Source: Paraburkholderia sp. PGU19 (GTDB lineage: Bacteria; Pseudomonadota; Gammaproteobacteria; Burkholderiales; Burkholderiaceae). From it: DNA of 64,000 nt. The notes beneath the pieces were generated by a model that was not told the DNA's origin, searched no databases, and saw nothing but the letters and a program-made list of their open reading frames with translations. Shown here piece by piece: positions 62,460-64,000 of the stretch. The stretch spans positions 372,001-436,000 of the forward strand of contig NZ_AP023182.1 in NCBI RefSeq assembly GCF_013426915.1, given 5' to 3'. The translations under genes and the position numbers were made by a program. Every line of letters starts with the position of its first letter. The stretch's first letter is position 1.

Positions 62460-63701
62460 ATGAACATGCTCAATCAGACACTTCTTCGCGTCGATAGCTG
62501 TGTCGGAGCCGACCTCGATGGCTGGCTTGCGCGCGGCGGCGGCGAGGGGCTGAGCCGGGCGCTGGACGACCCGGCAGCAGTCGTCACGGAAATCGCCGAT
62601 GCGGACTTGCGCGGGATGGGCGGAGCCGGCTTCCCGACACATCGAAAATGGGCGCCCGTCGCTGCCGCGCCCGACGGCGACAAGTACATCATTTGCAATG
62701 GCAACGAGGACGAACCCGGCACGTTCAAGGATCGCTTTCTGCTGGAGCACACGCCGCATCAGGTGATCGAGGGCGCGCTCATCGCCGCGGTGGCGACCCG
62801 CGCCAACCACGTCGTCCTCTACGTGAACCCGCATCAACCAGTGGCCCTCGCGGTCACCCGCGAGGCCGTGCAGCAGTGGCGGGCGCATCGCCTGTTCGCG
62901 GCGATCGAGCAGCGGCTCGGCGGCCTGCTGTCGCTTGGTGTCGTGCCCAGTTCCGGTTTGTACATCGGAGGCGAGGAAACAGCCGTCATTGCGAGCGTCG
63001 AAGGCGGTTTTCCATTTCCTCGGCGCAAACCGCCGTTCCCGGCTGAACAGGGCGTCCATGGCGCGCCGACCATCGTCAACAACACGGAGACCCTCGCGCA
63101 CGTACCGGGCATTCTGCGCCACGGCGCGCAGTGGTATCGCAACCTCGGCGAAGGCGACGCCGCCGGAACCAAGCTCTATTCGCTGTCGGGCGACGTTTTG
63201 CGCCCCGGCCTTTACGAACTGCCGATGGGCACCCGCCTCGAAACACTCATCTTCGAGCACGGCGGCGGCATGCTACAGGACAAGGAATTCAAGGCAGTCT
63301 TTACGGGCGGCCCCTCCAACACCCTGCTGACGAGGCGTGATCTCGATGTGGCGCTGGACTTCGATTCGGTGCGGCAACGCCAATCGCGTCTGGGGACAGG
63401 CGCGATGATCGTCGTGTCGGAAGGCACCAGCATTGTCCGCAAGGTTGCCGAGTATGTGAGCTTCTTTGCCCAGGGTTCGTGTGGGCAATGTCCGCCTTGC
63501 AAAGGCGGGACGTTTCAGTTGATGCGTCTTCTCAACCGGCTCGACACGGGTCGTGGCGTGCGCGCCGATCTGGATGCATTGGAGAACCTGTGCCGCATCC
63601 TTCCCGGCAGCGGGCGCTGCGGTCTGATAGACGGCGCAGTGACGGTGGTCGAAAGTTCGATCAACCAGTTCCGGGAGGAATATGAAGCGCTTCTCGCCTA
63701 G
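62460..63701 (+). CDS. NuoF-like FMN and 4Fe-4S subunit (SLBB family)
   Basis: 413 residues from ATG 62460 (ACGGAG upstream). The FMN/NADH part has DLRGMGGAGFPTHRKWAPVA, NGNEDEPGTFKDRFLLEHTP and EETAVIASVEGGFPFPRRKP, then the SLBB region (about 230-290). The C-terminal 4Fe-4S site is C341-x2-C344-x2-C347 (GSCGQCPPCKGGT) with C387 in GSGRCGL. As in NuoF, HoxF or formate dehydrogenase beta, this is the NAD(H) site. It has no NuoE-like thioredoxin domain. It likely links the flavoprotein reaction to NADH. Confidence 0.85.
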   Translation: MNMLNQTLLRVDSCVGADLDGWLARGGGEGLSRALDDPAAVVTEIADADLRGMGGAGFPTHRKWAPVAAAPDGDKYIICNGNEDEPGTFKDRFLLEHTPHQVIEGALIAAVATRANHVVLYVNPHQPVALAVTREAVQQWRAHRLFAAIEQRLGGLLSLGVVPSSGLYIGGEETAVIASVEGGFPFPRRKPPFPAEQGVHGAPTIVNNTETLAHVPGILRHGAQWYRNLGEGDAAGTKLYSLSGDVLRPGLYELPMGTRLETLIFEHGGGMLQDKEFKAVFTGGPSNTLLTRRDLDVALDFDSVRQRQSRLGTGAMIVVSEGTSIVRKVAEYVSFFAQGSCGQCPPCKGGTFQLMRLLNRLDTGRGVRADLDALENLCRILPGSGRCGLIDGAVTVVESSINQFREEYEALLA

Positions 63702-63759
63702 CCGGAATCGTCGATTGTCCGGCCGCGCGACGAACAACGATTTTACGGAGCCATAGCCG

Positions 63760-64000
63760 ATGCCTTACTTGCAACTCGATGTGAACGGGCACTATCCGAT
63801 CGAGCAGAAAAAGCTGCTCGCGGCAAAGTTCAGCGAAACGTATGCACACGTAATGTCCGTCGATATCAGGAGAATCAGCGTGGCCATTCGCGAACTCGGC
63901 GAGGGGAGCGTCTGGCGTATTCCGGAGGCCGACGGAGAACCCGTGGCGGTGTCGTTGATGATGCTCGACATCCGGCGAGGACGGCCGCCAGAATTGCGCA
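63760..64000 (+). CDS. Tautomerase-superfamily protein, 5' part (runs off right edge)
   Basis: 80 codons in the window. After the initiator methionine comes proline: MPYLQLDVNGHYPIEQKKLL. This gives the N-terminal catalytic Pro of 4-oxalocrotonate tautomerase-like enzymes, after methionine removal. Then KFSETYAHVMSVDIRRISVA follows, then SVWRIPEADGEPVAV. ACGGAG precedes the ATG. Fourth gene of the operon. It may isomerise an enol or keto acid product of the neighbouring flavoprotein. The C-terminus is outside the window. Confidence 0.8.
   Translation, partial: MPYLQLDVNGHYPIEQKKLLAAKFSETYAHVMSVDIRRISVAIRELGEGSVWRIPEADGEPVAVSLMMLDIRRGRPPELR

Noticed and set aside
60854..62473. 539-codon minus-strand frame
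   Set aside because: Antisense of the flavoprotein gene, which is strongly supported.
1..64000. CRISPR arrays, rRNA and tRNA genes
   Set aside because: No regularly spaced short repeats and no tRNA or rRNA conserved stretches were seen on either strand. A dedicated scan (tRNAscan, CRISPR finder) would settle it.

Overview
The window looks like chromosome (or second replicon) of a Burkholderiaceae betaproteobacterium, most likely Paraburkholderia or Caballeronia. The grounds are a high-GC sequence, a Burkholderia-type porin, a DUF4148 small secreted protein, many LysR/AraC-controlled catabolic cassettes, DUF2252, and long gene-poor intervals holding decayed repeats. No rRNA, tRNA or CRISPR array was recognised. 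The genus is inferred; no marker gene is present.

Layout. 1-6 kb: a porin cut by the left edge, a beta-keto acid cleavage enzyme, a quinone oxidoreductase, an RBBP9-like hydrolase, and an overlapping run of small genes ending in rnk. 6-11.5 kb: a sulfatase / MFS carrier / FAD-linked oxidase operon divergent from a LysR regulator. 11.8-15.2 kb: a puuB-puuR-puuA type gamma-glutamyl-amine cassette with repeated operator-like sites. 15.8-21.3 kb: DUF4148, a BamA-like outer-membrane barrel, and a two-gene radical SAM/SPASM plus membrane coiled-coil cassette lying between copies of a dispersed repeat. 21.6-28 kb: small stress-type genes, two cupins, a truncated paralogue, a frameshifted glyoxalase-fold gene, and an intact IS4-family element that has split a second glyoxalase-fold gene from its ribosome site. 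28-39 kb: envelope genes (lipoprotein, DUF2252, a two-repeat periplasmic protein, TerC, transglutaminase, K+ channel, MltF-like transglycosylase) and a decayed SulP carrier. 39.5-46.2 kb: three successive secreted beta-propeller proteins of different families. 46.3-47.4 kb: an IS30-family element. 47.8-54.6 kb: an MHS carrier and AraC regulator, then an M20 amidohydrolase / YfcC carrier operon divergent from a LysR regulator with a perfect palindrome between them. 54.8-58.3 kb: SpoIIAA-like protein, a second K+ channel, a wHTH protein and a BON protein. 58.6-64 kb: a DASS anion carrier divergent from an operon for a three-subunit flavin/Fe-S/NuoF-like oxidoreductase and a tautomerase that runs off the right edge.

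How genes work together. Most cassettes follow one plan: a carrier, one or two soluble enzymes and a divergent regulator. The strongest candidate for an undescribed system is the right-hand operon. It encodes an Fe-S subunit (one 2Fe-2S and two 4Fe-4S sites), an SdhA/aspartate-oxidase-like flavoprotein and a NuoF-like FMN/4Fe-4S subunit. Together these read as a soluble NAD(H)-linked dehydrogenase or reductase for a dicarboxylate-like substrate brought in by the DASS carrier. The second candidate is the radical SAM/SPASM cassette. It resembles actinobacterial peptide-modifying enzymes and has no visible precursor peptide.

The region also shows clear decay: five gene remnants and many intervals of 0.4-1.1 kb without a convincing gene.
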